64,000 nt of DNA from Nostoc sp. 'Peltigera membranacea cyanobiont' 210A (GTDB taxonomy: Bacteria > Cyanobacteriota > Cyanobacteriia > Cyanobacteriales > Nostocaceae). The stretch is taken from NCBI RefSeq assembly GCF_002246015.1, contig NZ_NOLJ01000004.1:479834-543833 (forward strand), in the 5' to 3' direction. Made by a program: the position numbers and the translations under genes. Shown piece by piece: positions 9,526-18,822 of the stretch. Below the pieces are notes generated by a model that saw only the letters and a program-made list of their open reading frames with translations, was not told the DNA's origin and did no database searches. Numbering within the stretch: the first letter of the stretch is position 1; each line of letters starts with the position of its first letter.

Positions 9526-10677
9526 CTAAAAAGCACTTATTTTCATGAGGATATCTGCGATATTTTGTGCTCTTGCATTCCAGGAATACTTTTCTGTAAT
9601 TAAAGTATATGCTGTATCTACAATTGACTGATATTTATCAATATTTGAAGCAGCATCCAGTATTGTCTTAGCGATTTCTTCGCTAGAGTATCCTGTTACT
9701 AACAGATGTTCTAAATTGCGAAATTCTTCTAAACCTCGCAAGCCTTCTGGTGTTGATACAACTAATTTTCTACTAGCAAAATAATCTAATGCTTTATTGC
9801 GAGCACCACCTGCTACTGCTTGTTTTGAAAATGGCAACAAAGCAATATCTGCATATTTCAGATGGGCTACAAAATCTTCTCTTTTAGGTAAAAAGCCTAA
9901 AAAAGAAATATTAGAGGGTATTGGTTCTGAAATATCACTACTATCCCTACCAATAACAACAAAATGCACTTTTTCTTGATGACTTTCAAGGGATTTGGCG
10001 ACCTCGATAGCCATTGATACAGACATATCATTAGTTGGAAATTGAAATGTTTTGGGAGCAATAATAACCACTATTTTAGCTGGTCTAAATGCTTGATAGG
10101 GATCTTTATCTGGAAAAACTTCAGTATTGAGTAAGTCTTGAGTCACTCCATTCCCGATAGAATAAATTTGCTGTGGAGTTTTTCCATACCATTGGGAAAT
10201 TAGTTTAGGAATTGATTCACCTGCTGCAATAATTGGACTACCAGAGAATATTAAAATTCCCTGAGCAATATATGTCTTAATACATTGTGCAAACTCTTTG
10301 AAGGGATTGGCAACTGAAAACAAGCGCATCCAGTATTCATAAGGCGAAAATGTATGAAAATCTAAGACAAGAGAGGAACTACTGTGTTTTCTAAGCTTTA
10401 GTGAAACTAAAGCAGCCAATCCAGGTAGTGTTTCTTGAGCATACACAATGTCTGGACAAAACTCGTCGATGCACTTTTCTATGGATTGAATATATGACCT
10501 CAAGCTTCTTGATCCAATAGAAAAAGAAGGTGCATAATTAACAGATGAACAATCTAAACCTAGCTGAAAAACATCAAAATGTTTAGTAAGATATTGTCCT
10601 AGATAAAAAGGTCTAGTAAATGCACCAAATGGCTGACTAGAATCGAGGGTTGAGACAATCAGTAAGCGTTTACCCAT
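9526..10677 (-). CDS. Glycosyltransferase, GT4/GT-B type, 383 aa
   Basis: A Rossmann-type opening (MGKRLLIVSTLDSSQPFGAF) and a C-terminal nucleotide-sugar domain (KIVVIIAPKTFQFP, FLGFLPKREDFVAHLKYADI, LLPFSKQAVAGGARNKALDY, FASRKLVVSTPEGLRGLE) fit a GT-B retaining glycosyltransferase. The sugar and acceptor are unknown. The reading frame is open up to a TTG at 10764, but the ATG at 10677 starts exactly at the expected first beta strand and is preferred; neither has a strong ribosome site. It belongs to the same-direction exopolysaccharide gene run, presumably acting on a membrane-linked repeat unit. Confidence 0.8.
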   Translation of the reverse strand: MGKRLLIVSTLDSSQPFGAFTRPFYLGQYLTKHFDVFQLGLDCSSVNYAPSFSIGSRSLRSYIQSIEKCIDEFCPDIVYAQETLPGLAALVSLKLRKHSSSSLVLDFHTFSPYEYWMRLFSVANPFKEFAQCIKTYIAQGILIFSGSPIIAAGESIPKLISQWYGKTPQQIYSIGNGVTQDLLNTEVFPDKDPYQAFRPAKIVVIIAPKTFQFPTNDMSVSMAIEVAKSLESHQEKVHFVVIGRDSSDISEPIPSNISFLGFLPKREDFVAHLKYADIALLPFSKQAVAGGARNKALDYFASRKLVVSTPEGLRGLEEFRNLEHLLVTGYSSEEIAKTILDAASNIDKYQSIVDTAYTLITEKYSWNARAQNIADILMKISAF

Positions 10678-10784
10678 AAAATGATTGCTGATTATTATTT
10701 TATAATTTGAAACTACATTTGTCAAATTCTTAAGATATTTATAACTTATCAAAATATCATCCAATAATGACTATCATGCAAGTA

Positions 10785-11678
10785 TTAAACTCCTGAGCTA
10801 GTTTGATTAATATCCTCAGAAAATGTAGGAGAGGTTGCCAAATCTTTGTAGCCAATAATTGCTCTAATATAGGGTAAGAACCAGTACAATATCCAGAATG
10901 GCCCAGAGTGTCTGCTACAAAATATAGTCCATGATTTCAATGGAAATCCTTTAATTTGTAGTACTTTTTTCAAGCGTTCTAATAGATTTAAATTGGTATC
11001 TGCCCAACTATTGTGGATAGAGTTTTTAGTACAAGTCCCAATATACCCAGGAGCTACCCATATTTTACAACCCAATTTACGCGCTCTCAGGGCATAATCT
11101 AAATCTCCTAAACTATGAACAAATGCTGTATCAATATTGCCAACTTTGGCTGCAACACTTTTAGGAATTAGCACGCAGTTACCATACATGGCATCGCATT
11201 TTTGGATAACGGAACTTGGTTCTAAAAATTCAAATTTATTAGAATACCACTTTTTAGATTTTACCGCTCCTCCATAGGTTGCTTTTCCTGTAATTAAGTC
11301 TTTAGTTGAACCAACTACAATTGAATCTGGATAACCAAGTTCCGTCAAATTTTGATGAACCTGCAATAGTTTACTCACAGCATTGGCTTCTAAAAAGGTG
11401 TCATCATTCAACCACAGATAATAATCATATTGATATTTTATCGCCTCACCAAAGGCGAGATGCATTCCTCCCACCCAAAATAAATTGCCATTACCCTGAA
11501 GTATTTGTACTTCTGGATATTCTGCTTTAACAGCCTCTGTAGTCCCATCAGAACTCCCATCATCAGTTAAATAAACATCACAATTATTTTGCTGCTGATA
11601 TAAAGCATTTAGACATGCAAGAGTTGTATTGTGTCTGTTATAACATGTCATAATTACAGCTATATTCGCTTTCTTCAT
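10785..11678 (-). CDS. Glycosyltransferase family 2 (rhamnosyltransferase-like), 297 aa
   Basis: The start MKKANIAVIMTCYNRHNTTL, then LTDDGSSDGTTEAVKAEYP and YYLWLNDDTFLEANAV, give the GT-A fold with a DDxx metal site; GNGNLFWVGGMHLAF and HSLGDLDYALRARKLG are typical of the GT2 branch with rhamnosyltransferases. It probably transfers one sugar of the exopolysaccharide repeat. The frame extends to a TTG at 11705, but the ATG at 11678 is preceded by GAGGTAAATGAG, a reasonable ribosome site, so this start is chosen. The C-terminus has a hydrophobic, membrane-touching segment (GPFWILYWFLPYIRAIIG). Confidence 0.85.
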   Translation of the reverse strand: MKKANIAVIMTCYNRHNTTLACLNALYQQQNNCDVYLTDDGSSDGTTEAVKAEYPEVQILQGNGNLFWVGGMHLAFGEAIKYQYDYYLWLNDDTFLEANAVSKLLQVHQNLTELGYPDSIVVGSTKDLITGKATYGGAVKSKKWYSNKFEFLEPSSVIQKCDAMYGNCVLIPKSVAAKVGNIDTAFVHSLGDLDYALRARKLGCKIWVAPGYIGTCTKNSIHNSWADTNLNLLERLKKVLQIKGFPLKSWTIFCSRHSGPFWILYWFLPYIRAIIGYKDLATSPTFSEDINQTSSGV

Positions 11679-11794
11679 CTCATTTACCTCATATAATATG
11701 TACAAAAATAATGAATCAAAATAATAAAATTACACGGATTTTATTCATCATATGAATCGTCAATTTTTTACCTTTCATATATTGTTATATCAGT

Positions 11795-12811
11795 TTAAAA
11801 CTTCACCCTATTTTCTATCCAACCACTGAAATTAATATCTAAATTAAAGCTTTTTAGTTTTTGTTCCATTCTTCTGACTTCCAACAAATATCGATGCCAA
11901 ACTGATACACGAGGCATATTAAGTCTGACAATCTCTTCACATAACCATTGATATTTCTCTGAATCGACATTAAATTTTTTCAATTTTTTTATTTGTCCGT
12001 GCCAATCGTTATAAAAAAATAAGTTGAAATAATGAATGGATATAATATCATCCAAATGTTTAATTTGTATTTCTTTTGATAAACGGTTATGTAAAGGTAA
12101 TGGATAACTATAATTAGGAGGAAGATGTTCAACGTTTTCTTCCAAGGCACATAAAGTTACAGACAAAACAGACTGCTCAACAAAATAAATACCCTGGGGA
12201 GGAGTAATATCCAAGCGCATTACTTTTTCAAAGTTCTCTTTCCAAGTTGTAAATATACCCGCACTCCTTCTTACAGCAATCAAACCAGAATTCCAGTAAG
12301 CCCTGATTCTCTTATTCCCAATTGGTGTGTCAACAAATACCTCACGCTTTACTCCTAGTACTTCATATAGTTTTTGCCAATACCATTCTTGAGGGTCTTG
12401 CAGTCCTGTAGAACCAATTCCTTGACCATACTCAGGACGCATCCGTACATTACAATTTACTGGCAATAAAAATCCTTTTGGCTCAGAAAAAAAGCATTTG
12501 TCACTGTCTAAAAAAACCAATATTTCTGCATCAACATTTTGTTCTGCATAGGCACAAACCAAGGGTTTATTGGCTAAATAATATTCATGAAATTCTCGAT
12601 TTATTGGAATTTGTTGATGAGTCACCTGCAATGCTTCAAAGGCTTGTTGGGTTTGCTTTAATATCGGTTCACCTACTCTAGGATGGAAACTATATATAGG
12701 TGTATTTTTCAATTCGCCGCAGAACTTACGAATACTTTCTGCAAGCATCAAAGATTGACCTTCTAAACGGCCAGGTTCTGTACAAATTATAAAAGCTATA
12801 GGTATTGACAT
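11795..12811 (-). CDS. Putative GT-A type glycosyltransferase, 338 aa
   Basis: I do not recognise a named family with certainty. The N-terminus IPIAFIICTEPGRLEGQSLM, the strand-plus-metal motif AEILVFLDSDKCFF (a DSD of DxD type) and the later YWNSGLIAVRR and FVEQSVLSVTL suggest a GT-A fold nucleotide-sugar transferase. It sits within the exopolysaccharide run between a GT2 and a GT4 gene, 24 bp after the GT4 gene, which supports the role. An unrelated surface-polysaccharide enzyme cannot be excluded. No signal peptide or membrane helix is seen. Confidence 0.7.
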   Translation of the reverse strand: MSIPIAFIICTEPGRLEGQSLMLAESIRKFCGELKNTPIYSFHPRVGEPILKQTQQAFEALQVTHQQIPINREFHEYYLANKPLVCAYAEQNVDAEILVFLDSDKCFFSEPKGFLLPVNCNVRMRPEYGQGIGSTGLQDPQEWYWQKLYEVLGVKREVFVDTPIGNKRIRAYWNSGLIAVRRSAGIFTTWKENFEKVMRLDITPPQGIYFVEQSVLSVTLCALEENVEHLPPNYSYPLPLHNRLSKEIQIKHLDDIISIHYFNLFFYNDWHGQIKKLKKFNVDSEKYQWLCEEIVRLNMPRVSVWHRYLLEVRRMEQKLKSFNLDINFSGWIENRVKF

Positions 12812-12835
12812 ATTATGAAGTATTGATTTACTAAG

Positions 12836-14107
12836 TTAATTACTCAATGAAGATTTCTTGGCTATCATCAATATTTCCTGAAACAAGGCTGAATAACGAC
12901 GTGCTTGAAGTTCTAGAGTGAATTCTTGCTCTGCTTTATCACGAGCATAAAATGACAGTTTTTGCAACCTCTGTTCATTTTCAAGTACCCAGGTGATTCC
13001 TTTGGCAAAATCCTCAACTTCATAAGGTTTAGCCAAATAGCCATTCTGCTGATGATCGACAATATCTTTTAAGCCAGTAGCATTAAACGCCACAACTGGA
13101 GTACCACAAGCGAATGATTCCGAAGCTGTCTGTCCAAAAGATTCTTGAAGAGATGGTACAAGCATTACATCAGCAGCTGAGTAAACAGTCGCTAAAGATA
13201 TAGCATCATGTAAGTGTCCCAAATAGTGGGTTTGGAAGCCTAAATCAGGTGGATTTTCGGGTTGAGATGCTCCAAAAATCACAACTTCCAAGTCATCCTT
13301 CCAGCCAGATTTACTCAATTCTTGTAAAGCTGGTTGCAATAAATGAAATCCTTTATTTCTATCGCTTGTTGCTTCTATCGCTCCAAAAAGTATCAGCTTC
13401 TTATCTTGGGGTAGATTGAGTGCTTCGCGGGCAAAATGTTGATTAATCGGTCGATATTTTTGAGTATCCAGTCCGTGGGGAATTACCTCGATTTGCAAAT
13501 TCTGGAACAAAGAACTGGAACGAGCGCACTGCGCTAACCAAGAACTTGGTGAAACCAGAGTTAAATTTAAATTTTTCCAGGCTTTTACTTTGCGCTGCCA
13601 TACCCAACGAGATAGATCCCACTCATTACCACTGCTGAGTTGAGGACAAGCCCCACAGGATACTTTGTAGCGATCGCATTCTCCAGTTACGTGACAACCT
13701 CCAGTAAACCCCCACATATCATGGAGAGTCCAAACTAGAGGACGCTTCAGTTTAGCAAATGTTTCTATTTGCATAAAACCTCCGCTAATCCAATGCAGAT
13801 TGATTATATCTGGATTAATCTGAGCAACTTTCGGAATAACTCTATCTGGCAACCATTGAGTAAAAAATGGAGTATTTTTCTTTTGGCGATAAAGCTTTAA
13901 TGGTAAACTTTCAACTGTCAACTTTGCCTTAGCGATGCCTTGAAATAGTCTAATTTTAGGTGCAATTACTGTTTTATCATTGCTATATTTTTCCTGAACT
14001 AACATTTGTGACTGTAGTCCTATATCCTGTAAACCTGTGTGTAAACGATATGCAGCCCTCGCCGCACCGCCATTAATATCATGGGTACTAATATGTAAAA
14101 TTTTCAT
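12836..14107 (-). CDS. Glycosyltransferase family 4, 423 aa
   Basis: The opening MKILHISTHDINGGAARAAY, the motif PLVWTLHDMWGFTGGCHVTG with the Cys-rich stretch CDRYKVSCGACPQL, and the C-terminal SLQESFGQTASESFACGTPV with VVAFNATGLKDIV are characteristic of GT4 enzymes (GT-B fold; the E..G(Q)T..E motif binds the donor sugar phosphate). It is likely to add a sugar to the exopolysaccharide repeat on the cytoplasmic side. The ATG at 14107 begins at the conserved first strand and is preferred to the GTG at 14128. It is 48 bp after the Wzy-like gene and 24 bp before the next one. Confidence 0.88.
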   Translation of the reverse strand: MKILHISTHDINGGAARAAYRLHTGLQDIGLQSQMLVQEKYSNDKTVIAPKIRLFQGIAKAKLTVESLPLKLYRQKKNTPFFTQWLPDRVIPKVAQINPDIINLHWISGGFMQIETFAKLKRPLVWTLHDMWGFTGGCHVTGECDRYKVSCGACPQLSSGNEWDLSRWVWQRKVKAWKNLNLTLVSPSSWLAQCARSSSLFQNLQIEVIPHGLDTQKYRPINQHFAREALNLPQDKKLILFGAIEATSDRNKGFHLLQPALQELSKSGWKDDLEVVIFGASQPENPPDLGFQTHYLGHLHDAISLATVYSAADVMLVPSLQESFGQTASESFACGTPVVAFNATGLKDIVDHQQNGYLAKPYEVEDFAKGITWVLENEQRLQKLSFYARDKAEQEFTLELQARRYSALFQEILMIAKKSSLSN

Positions 14108-14155
14108 TTTTATTAACTTAATAATCACTAAAACTATTTCTGACTTCTATAAAAA

Positions 14156-15385
14156 CTAATTGACTAAAATCTTTTTATGATTTCGTTGATATTCAACAGT
14201 TAAAGATAATGAAGTGGTGACATACATTAACCAATTCCAGCTAGGAGTTAATAATCTTGCTTCTGAAAAATTAACTATGACTATGATAATTAGCATCTGC
14301 ATTGGCCAATAATCTTCCGGTTTTTTAGCGACAGAAATAATTCGAGTCAATGCCATTGCAAAAAAACGGACGAACCCTGCTGCAAAAGTCAAAAAACCTA
14401 AAAATCCCAACTCTAACAATAATTCTAAAAAACCATTATGGGCATTACTTGCCCAATCATAAGTAGCTCTTAATTTAGATGCAGCATTACTAGTCCAAAA
14501 TCCCGAAAATCCATAACCTAACCAAGGTCTTTCCAAAATCTTGGAAATTACTAGATCCCAGAGGTCAGAGCGTCCATTGAAGGTAAGGTCTTTACCAGAA
14601 GTACCAACTACAGTGTCGGCATTATTGAGAAGTAATATTGAAGAAATCATCAGGAACATCAAAGTTGAAGTAATCAGAATAACTTGTAATTTATAATTAG
14701 TTTTCTTCAAGGATCTGTAGAAAGGTAAAAGTAATATCATTGTCAACAAAATCGTTAAAGATGTTGTTGAACGTGAGAGGATAATTAGACATATAGAGAT
14801 CCCACATAATGCCCACATCAACCAGCGATATCGATGACCACTAAGAGCAAGGTGCAAAAAAACTCCTGCACTCCAAGCCATCATGTAACCTAATTCATTT
14901 TTATGACCATAAATTCCACTCCACATACCTAGTAATTCAGATGACTCGTGAATATAACCTGGTACGAATGCAGAAAATATTATAGATAATGATGCAGCTA
15001 TGCCAAGTGCCCAAGCTATCAGTCTCATTTGTTCCCTAAGGGAATAACGCATTGCTAAATAGATTGCAAGAAAATATATGCGGATTAGACCTCTTAGATA
15101 AGTAAGACTAGAACTTAGGTCTTCTGACCATAAAAGAGAAAATATAACTATTGCTAGTAGAAAAAACTGTAATGGACTTCTAGTAATTACATAAAGAAAA
15201 CCTTTCCAGTATAAAATTAGGAAATAAAATAGGATTAAATATGAAACTATATTGAACAAAGTATCTAGCTTATCACCTCCAAGGGTAGACATGGAAACTT
15301 CTTGTGCAGGGTGTATTGTTAATGCCCCTACAGCAATGAGTAATAGCAAGATAGTTAATATTTTTTCTGTTAACTTTACTTTCAT
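14156..15385 (-). CDS. O-antigen ligase/polymerase (Wzy/WaaL-like) membrane protein, 409 aa
   Basis: About ten to twelve membrane helices run through the protein. A large loop near residues 265-315 holds FNGRSDLWDLVISKILERPW followed by LGYGFSGFW and SNAHNGFLELLLELGFLG, the pattern of the Wzy_C/O-antigen ligase family (PF04932). In a Wzx/Wzy-type cluster the natural role is polymerising the flipped repeat units at the outer face of the cytoplasmic membrane. It lies 18 bp downstream of the GT2-like gene and 48 bp upstream of the GT4 gene. Polymerase versus ligase cannot be told from sequence alone, but the Wzx and Wzc partners favour polymerase. Confidence 0.85.
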   Translation of the reverse strand: MKVKLTEKILTILLLLIAVGALTIHPAQEVSMSTLGGDKLDTLFNIVSYLILFYFLILYWKGFLYVITRSPLQFFLLAIVIFSLLWSEDLSSSLTYLRGLIRIYFLAIYLAMRYSLREQMRLIAWALGIAASLSIIFSAFVPGYIHESSELLGMWSGIYGHKNELGYMMAWSAGVFLHLALSGHRYRWLMWALCGISICLIILSRSTTSLTILLTMILLLPFYRSLKKTNYKLQVILITSTLMFLMISSILLLNNADTVVGTSGKDLTFNGRSDLWDLVISKILERPWLGYGFSGFWTSNAASKLRATYDWASNAHNGFLELLLELGFLGFLTFAAGFVRFFAMALTRIISVAKKPEDYWPMQMLIIIVIVNFSEARLLTPSWNWLMYVTTSLSLTVEYQRNHKKILVN

Positions 15386-15403
15386 TTGGGATATTTAATT
15401 AAT

Positions 15404-16330
15404 TTATTTTTTTATCGCTGAGTAATTCAATCTTTTCTTCACTTCCTCTTTAAAAATGTCCAATGCAGTTGCTTTATAGACTGTTTTCTGTGTAAAATTA
15501 TCTGCTTCTACATTCCTGACAATAAATGGTGGATGCTGTAAGGGAAATTCCATTGCTTGCATCGGCATATTAATGAACGAAAATTCTTGATTGGAAGTGA
15601 AGTGAGTTGCGTCTGCACCAACACCAACATTAGAGATTAAATTGACATTGGGAATAATACTTAAGCTTCCCTGCATCCAACAAGCAAATGTCCATTGGTA
15701 ATCCCAGGTTATACTCGTAGGATTGTCATAAACAGATTGAAATATTCGTTGCCAAGAATTTACCGCTTTTTGGTCTAGAAGAATGTCATATAAAAGGTTT
15801 TCTGCTTGCACCTCTTTCCAGAGTTTGATGGTCAAATCATAATGTTGCCAAGCACGTCTCCAACTTGCCCAACCCCAGCAGTGGTTGTAACGAGAAAAGT
15901 AGTAACTATAATTTGTACGTTTTCGTCCAAGTTGAAGATTTTGAGCAGAAATTGTGGCGATTCTGGTATCATTTCTATATTTTTCCAGCAGTTCTTCGCT
16001 AAACCTGAAAAAAGTTGGATGAGGAATACAATCATCTTCTAAAATAATTGTCTCCTCAACATTATTAAATACCCAATCTAAACCACTTGATACCCGTTTT
16101 GCACAACCTAAGTTGATATCAGAATAATTCTTGATTACTTCACATTCCCAATCAACTCTCTCAATAATTGCCCTAGCTGCTTCACATTTTTCTACCTCGT
16201 CTTCTCGCTCAGTACGGGGGCCGTCTGCAATTACAAAAAGTTTTGTTGGCTTGGCTTTGCGAATAGCTTCAAAAACTTTCTCTGTTGTTTGTGGACGTTT
16301 AAAAATAATAAAAGTTATGGGTGTTTGCAT
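15404..16330 (-). CDS. GT2-like glycosyltransferase (HlpA-like), 308 aa
   Basis: From MQTPITFIIFKRPQTTEKVF the protein shows a GT-A opening, TKLFVIADGPR, INLGCAKRVSSGLDWVF and the metal-site motif EETIILEDDCIPHPTFF, then YNHCWGWASWRRAW. Similar proteins are often labelled hemolytic protein HlpA-like, but the fold is that of a glycosyltransferase family 2 enzyme. The frame continues upstream to 16423, which would overlap the Wzx gene by 68 bp and add a non-homologous stretch, so the ATG at 16330, 25 bp after Wzx, is chosen. It probably adds a sugar to the exopolysaccharide unit. Confidence 0.82.
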   Translation of the reverse strand: MQTPITFIIFKRPQTTEKVFEAIRKAKPTKLFVIADGPRTEREDEVEKCEAARAIIERVDWECEVIKNYSDINLGCAKRVSSGLDWVFNNVEETIILEDDCIPHPTFFRFSEELLEKYRNDTRIATISAQNLQLGRKRTNYSYYFSRYNHCWGWASWRRAWQHYDLTIKLWKEVQAENLLYDILLDQKAVNSWQRIFQSVYDNPTSITWDYQWTFACWMQGSLSIIPNVNLISNVGVGADATHFTSNQEFSFINMPMQAMEFPLQHPPFIVRNVEADNFTQKTVYKATALDIFKEEVKKRLNYSAIKK

Positions 16331-16355
16331 AATAATAAAATTTAAATAACAACGA

Positions 16356-17678
16356 TTAGAATTTGTAAAAAGGAATAAGCGATCGCACCTGAATTTTAAA
16401 GAGCTTTTGTGTTCTTGAATCAAATGCGTTACATATAAAAGCAGCAGCAGCTTGAGATATTATTGTTGCGATCGCAGCCCCAAGTCCTGCATATTTAGGA
16501 ATAAGTAATAAATTGAGAATAATGTTTAGTATCGCTCCAAATAAAGTCTTACCTAAAGAAACGTTGTTCAAACCTTCAGCAATAAACCAAGGTGATGTTG
16601 CAAGACCCATAAATACAAACAAAGAAGTCCAAATATGAACTGCTAATATTGGTCCTGCTTCTGCATATCCACTTCCAAACATCACCATAATTATCTTGTC
16701 AGATAAAAAGGACATAGGAAGAGCAATTGCTAAAGATATACATGTCATTAGACTGAGTAATTGTCCTATTCGCTGATAGTAAAGGCTTTCTGATTTTTCC
16801 TTAGCTGCATAAATTGCAGGAGCGACAGAAGAAACAATCGCCCCTGGAATAAAATACCAAATTTCAGAAATACGCACAGCAGCAGAATAAACTCCTACCT
16901 CACTATCTCCGATCATTTGACCTAACATCACCTGATCTATTCTCATAAAAATCATGATGGCGAACCCCGAAAAAATTAGAGGTAAACTCTCTTTCAAAAG
17001 AGTTTTAGCAGCCGCCATGCTCCAACGCCATAACCATAATGAAGACCCTTTGACTTGGTAAACAATCAGTAAGCCAATTGCACTCATTGCAAATTCTGCT
17101 AATGTCACCAAAGCAAAAGCTAGCAATGGTGCTTTTGTTAAAATCAGTGCGATTTTGATGAGAGTATTTAGCAGAAATGCCGTATTTTTAGCGATTACAG
17201 TATATTTTGACTGTACCTGTGATTGAAACCACAGTTCAATAGTATCAGATGCCCTAAAAACCCCTGCTATTCCTAAAATTGCAACTAACCATATCTTTAG
17301 TGTTTCATGCTCACCTAAGAAAAACATCGTGCCAACTGCCAATAAAACAGAAGCAATTCCACCCAAAAATTTTAGCCAAAAAGTAGTTCCTAAAATTTCC
17401 TCTTTGTTTGATGATTGACGAACAAGATGGCGAACTACTACATCATCTAGTCCGAGAGTAAAAATTGGGCTGAATAAGGCAACAAAAGCTAAAGCATAGT
17501 TAAATAGACCATACTGTTTTACTCCTAAATAACGTGCTACCCATACTCCTACAACCAAGCTTGCACCCATACGTAGAATGCGATCGGCAAATAACCAACC
17601 TGTATTAGCAACAATTGCACGCAGCCCAGAACGAGATTTAAATTTCGATAAGTTTTTAATTTTTAATTTGCTTAACAT
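16356..17678 (-). CDS. Wzx-type polysaccharide flippase (MATE/MOP superfamily), 440 aa
   Basis: A polytopic protein with about 12-14 membrane helices. The opening NTGWLFADRILRMGASLVVG and VARYLGVKQYGLFNYALAFV match the polysaccharide synthesis family (RfbX/Wzx), as does ESLPLIFSGFAIMIFMRIDQ with VMLGQMIGDSEVGVYSAAVR. It would flip undecaprenyl-linked repeat units across the cytoplasmic membrane for the Wzy-like polymerase encoded two genes downstream. The first ~18 residues are basic. It ends 25 bp before the GT2-like gene. Confidence 0.92.
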   Translation of the reverse strand: MLSKLKIKNLSKFKSRSGLRAIVANTGWLFADRILRMGASLVVGVWVARYLGVKQYGLFNYALAFVALFSPIFTLGLDDVVVRHLVRQSSNKEEILGTTFWLKFLGGIASVLLAVGTMFFLGEHETLKIWLVAILGIAGVFRASDTIELWFQSQVQSKYTVIAKNTAFLLNTLIKIALILTKAPLLAFALVTLAEFAMSAIGLLIVYQVKGSSLWLWRWSMAAAKTLLKESLPLIFSGFAIMIFMRIDQVMLGQMIGDSEVGVYSAAVRISEIWYFIPGAIVSSVAPAIYAAKEKSESLYYQRIGQLLSLMTCISLAIALPMSFLSDKIIMVMFGSGYAEAGPILAVHIWTSLFVFMGLATSPWFIAEGLNNVSLGKTLFGAILNIILNLLLIPKYAGLGAAIATIISQAAAAFICNAFDSRTQKLFKIQVRSLIPFYKF

Positions 17679-17798
17679 TATTTTTGTGAATTAATCACAT
17701 ACAAGTATTTATATTTATCAATCTCGCTCATGTAACTTTTTCATTTTCTCAAATACAAAATAAAGTGTATTTATTCAGTAACTCACATTAGTGAGCGC

Positions 17799-18752
17799 TT
17801 ATAAGGTTTTTAATTTACCACTAATCAAAATTTTCAAAAAATAGCTAAATAAGAAAATGATACCCTTGATTTTCCAATACAAACTATGCTCAAATAAAAA
17901 TATTATTTTCAAATAAGTAACAAAATCCTCATATTTTGGGCATGGTATTGTTTGTAACTCCCTGATAGATGTAAAAGCTAAGAGTAATGGGTAGCTAAAA
18001 TTGTTTTTTTGCAGAATGTAATTAAACAGGGAATTGCGTTTCCAGAATCTTTTGTATTCATAGTTTTTGTCTACATCTAGAAAGCTCTTATTATGATACT
18101 GATTATTTTCATGTATTCTATACATCACTAAAGGTTTAGACATATAAAACTTTTTAGCCCCCACCAAAGAAGCTCCCCATACCAAACAGTCATCAGCCCT
18201 TACACGCCAATCTTCTAAATTTGGAATAGGTAAAAATTTTCTGACTATTTCTCTACGTATTGATAATGTTGAAGTTATGGAACCAATCCATTCACCATTA
18301 TATAAAGTTCTAATTACTGAATAACCCAAATCTAAATCAACTGCATCGTCTTGAAATGTGCCTTCTACTGCTCCAAATTTTTTATACGCACAAAATACAA
18401 AATCACATTCACTGCGTCTATTGTAAAAGTTTAGAGCGTTTTCTAAATACTCAGGTTCATAAATATCATCGGCATCTAAAAAAAATATAATGTCACCAGT
18501 AGCAGCTAACAAACCTTCATTGAAAGATGATAATTGCCCTTGATTTTGTTCTTTCAAGATAGATTTAACATTAGCTGCTTGAGTAAATTTATTGATAATT
18601 TCCGCCGAATTATCTGTGGAGGCGTCATCAACAACGATAATTTCATCAAACTTAACTGTCTGATTTAAAGCGCTATCAATTGCTTCAAAGAGAAATGGAG
18701 CATAGTTGTAATTATTAATTAAACAAGAAGTTTTGATTTTAGTTTTATCCAT
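17799..18752 (-). CDS. Glycosyltransferase family 2, 317 aa
   Basis: KTSCLINNYNYAPFLFEAID, FDEIIVVDDASTDNSAEII, LKEQNQGQLSSFNEGLLAAT and GDIIFFLDADDIYEP form a textbook GT2 domain with the DxD metal site (DAD). A long hydrophobic tail (about 295-312) may touch the membrane. The ATG at 18752 has AGGA six bases upstream and is preferred to the GTG at 18767. It is the second gene of the exopolysaccharide run, 55 bp or slightly more after the Wzc-like gene. The stretch between it and Wzx (17679-17798) shows no gene. Confidence 0.88.
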   Translation of the reverse strand: MDKTKIKTSCLINNYNYAPFLFEAIDSALNQTVKFDEIIVVDDASTDNSAEIINKFTQAANVKSILKEQNQGQLSSFNEGLLAATGDIIFFLDADDIYEPEYLENALNFYNRRSECDFVFCAYKKFGAVEGTFQDDAVDLDLGYSVIRTLYNGEWIGSITSTLSIRREIVRKFLPIPNLEDWRVRADDCLVWGASLVGAKKFYMSKPLVMYRIHENNQYHNKSFLDVDKNYEYKRFWKRNSLFNYILQKNNFSYPLLLAFTSIRELQTIPCPKYEDFVTYLKIIFLFEHSLYWKIKGIIFLFSYFLKILISGKLKTL

Positions 18753-18822
18753 TATTCCTACAGTCACAAAATTGGGTTTAGATGGTTGTAATGATGGTAA
18801 ATTTTACATTTTCTAAGAGAAC

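Noticed and set aside
15404..16423. Longer start of the GT2-like gene at 16423
   Set aside because: It would overlap the Wzx gene by 68 bp and add 31 residues unlike the family; the ATG at 16330 fits better.
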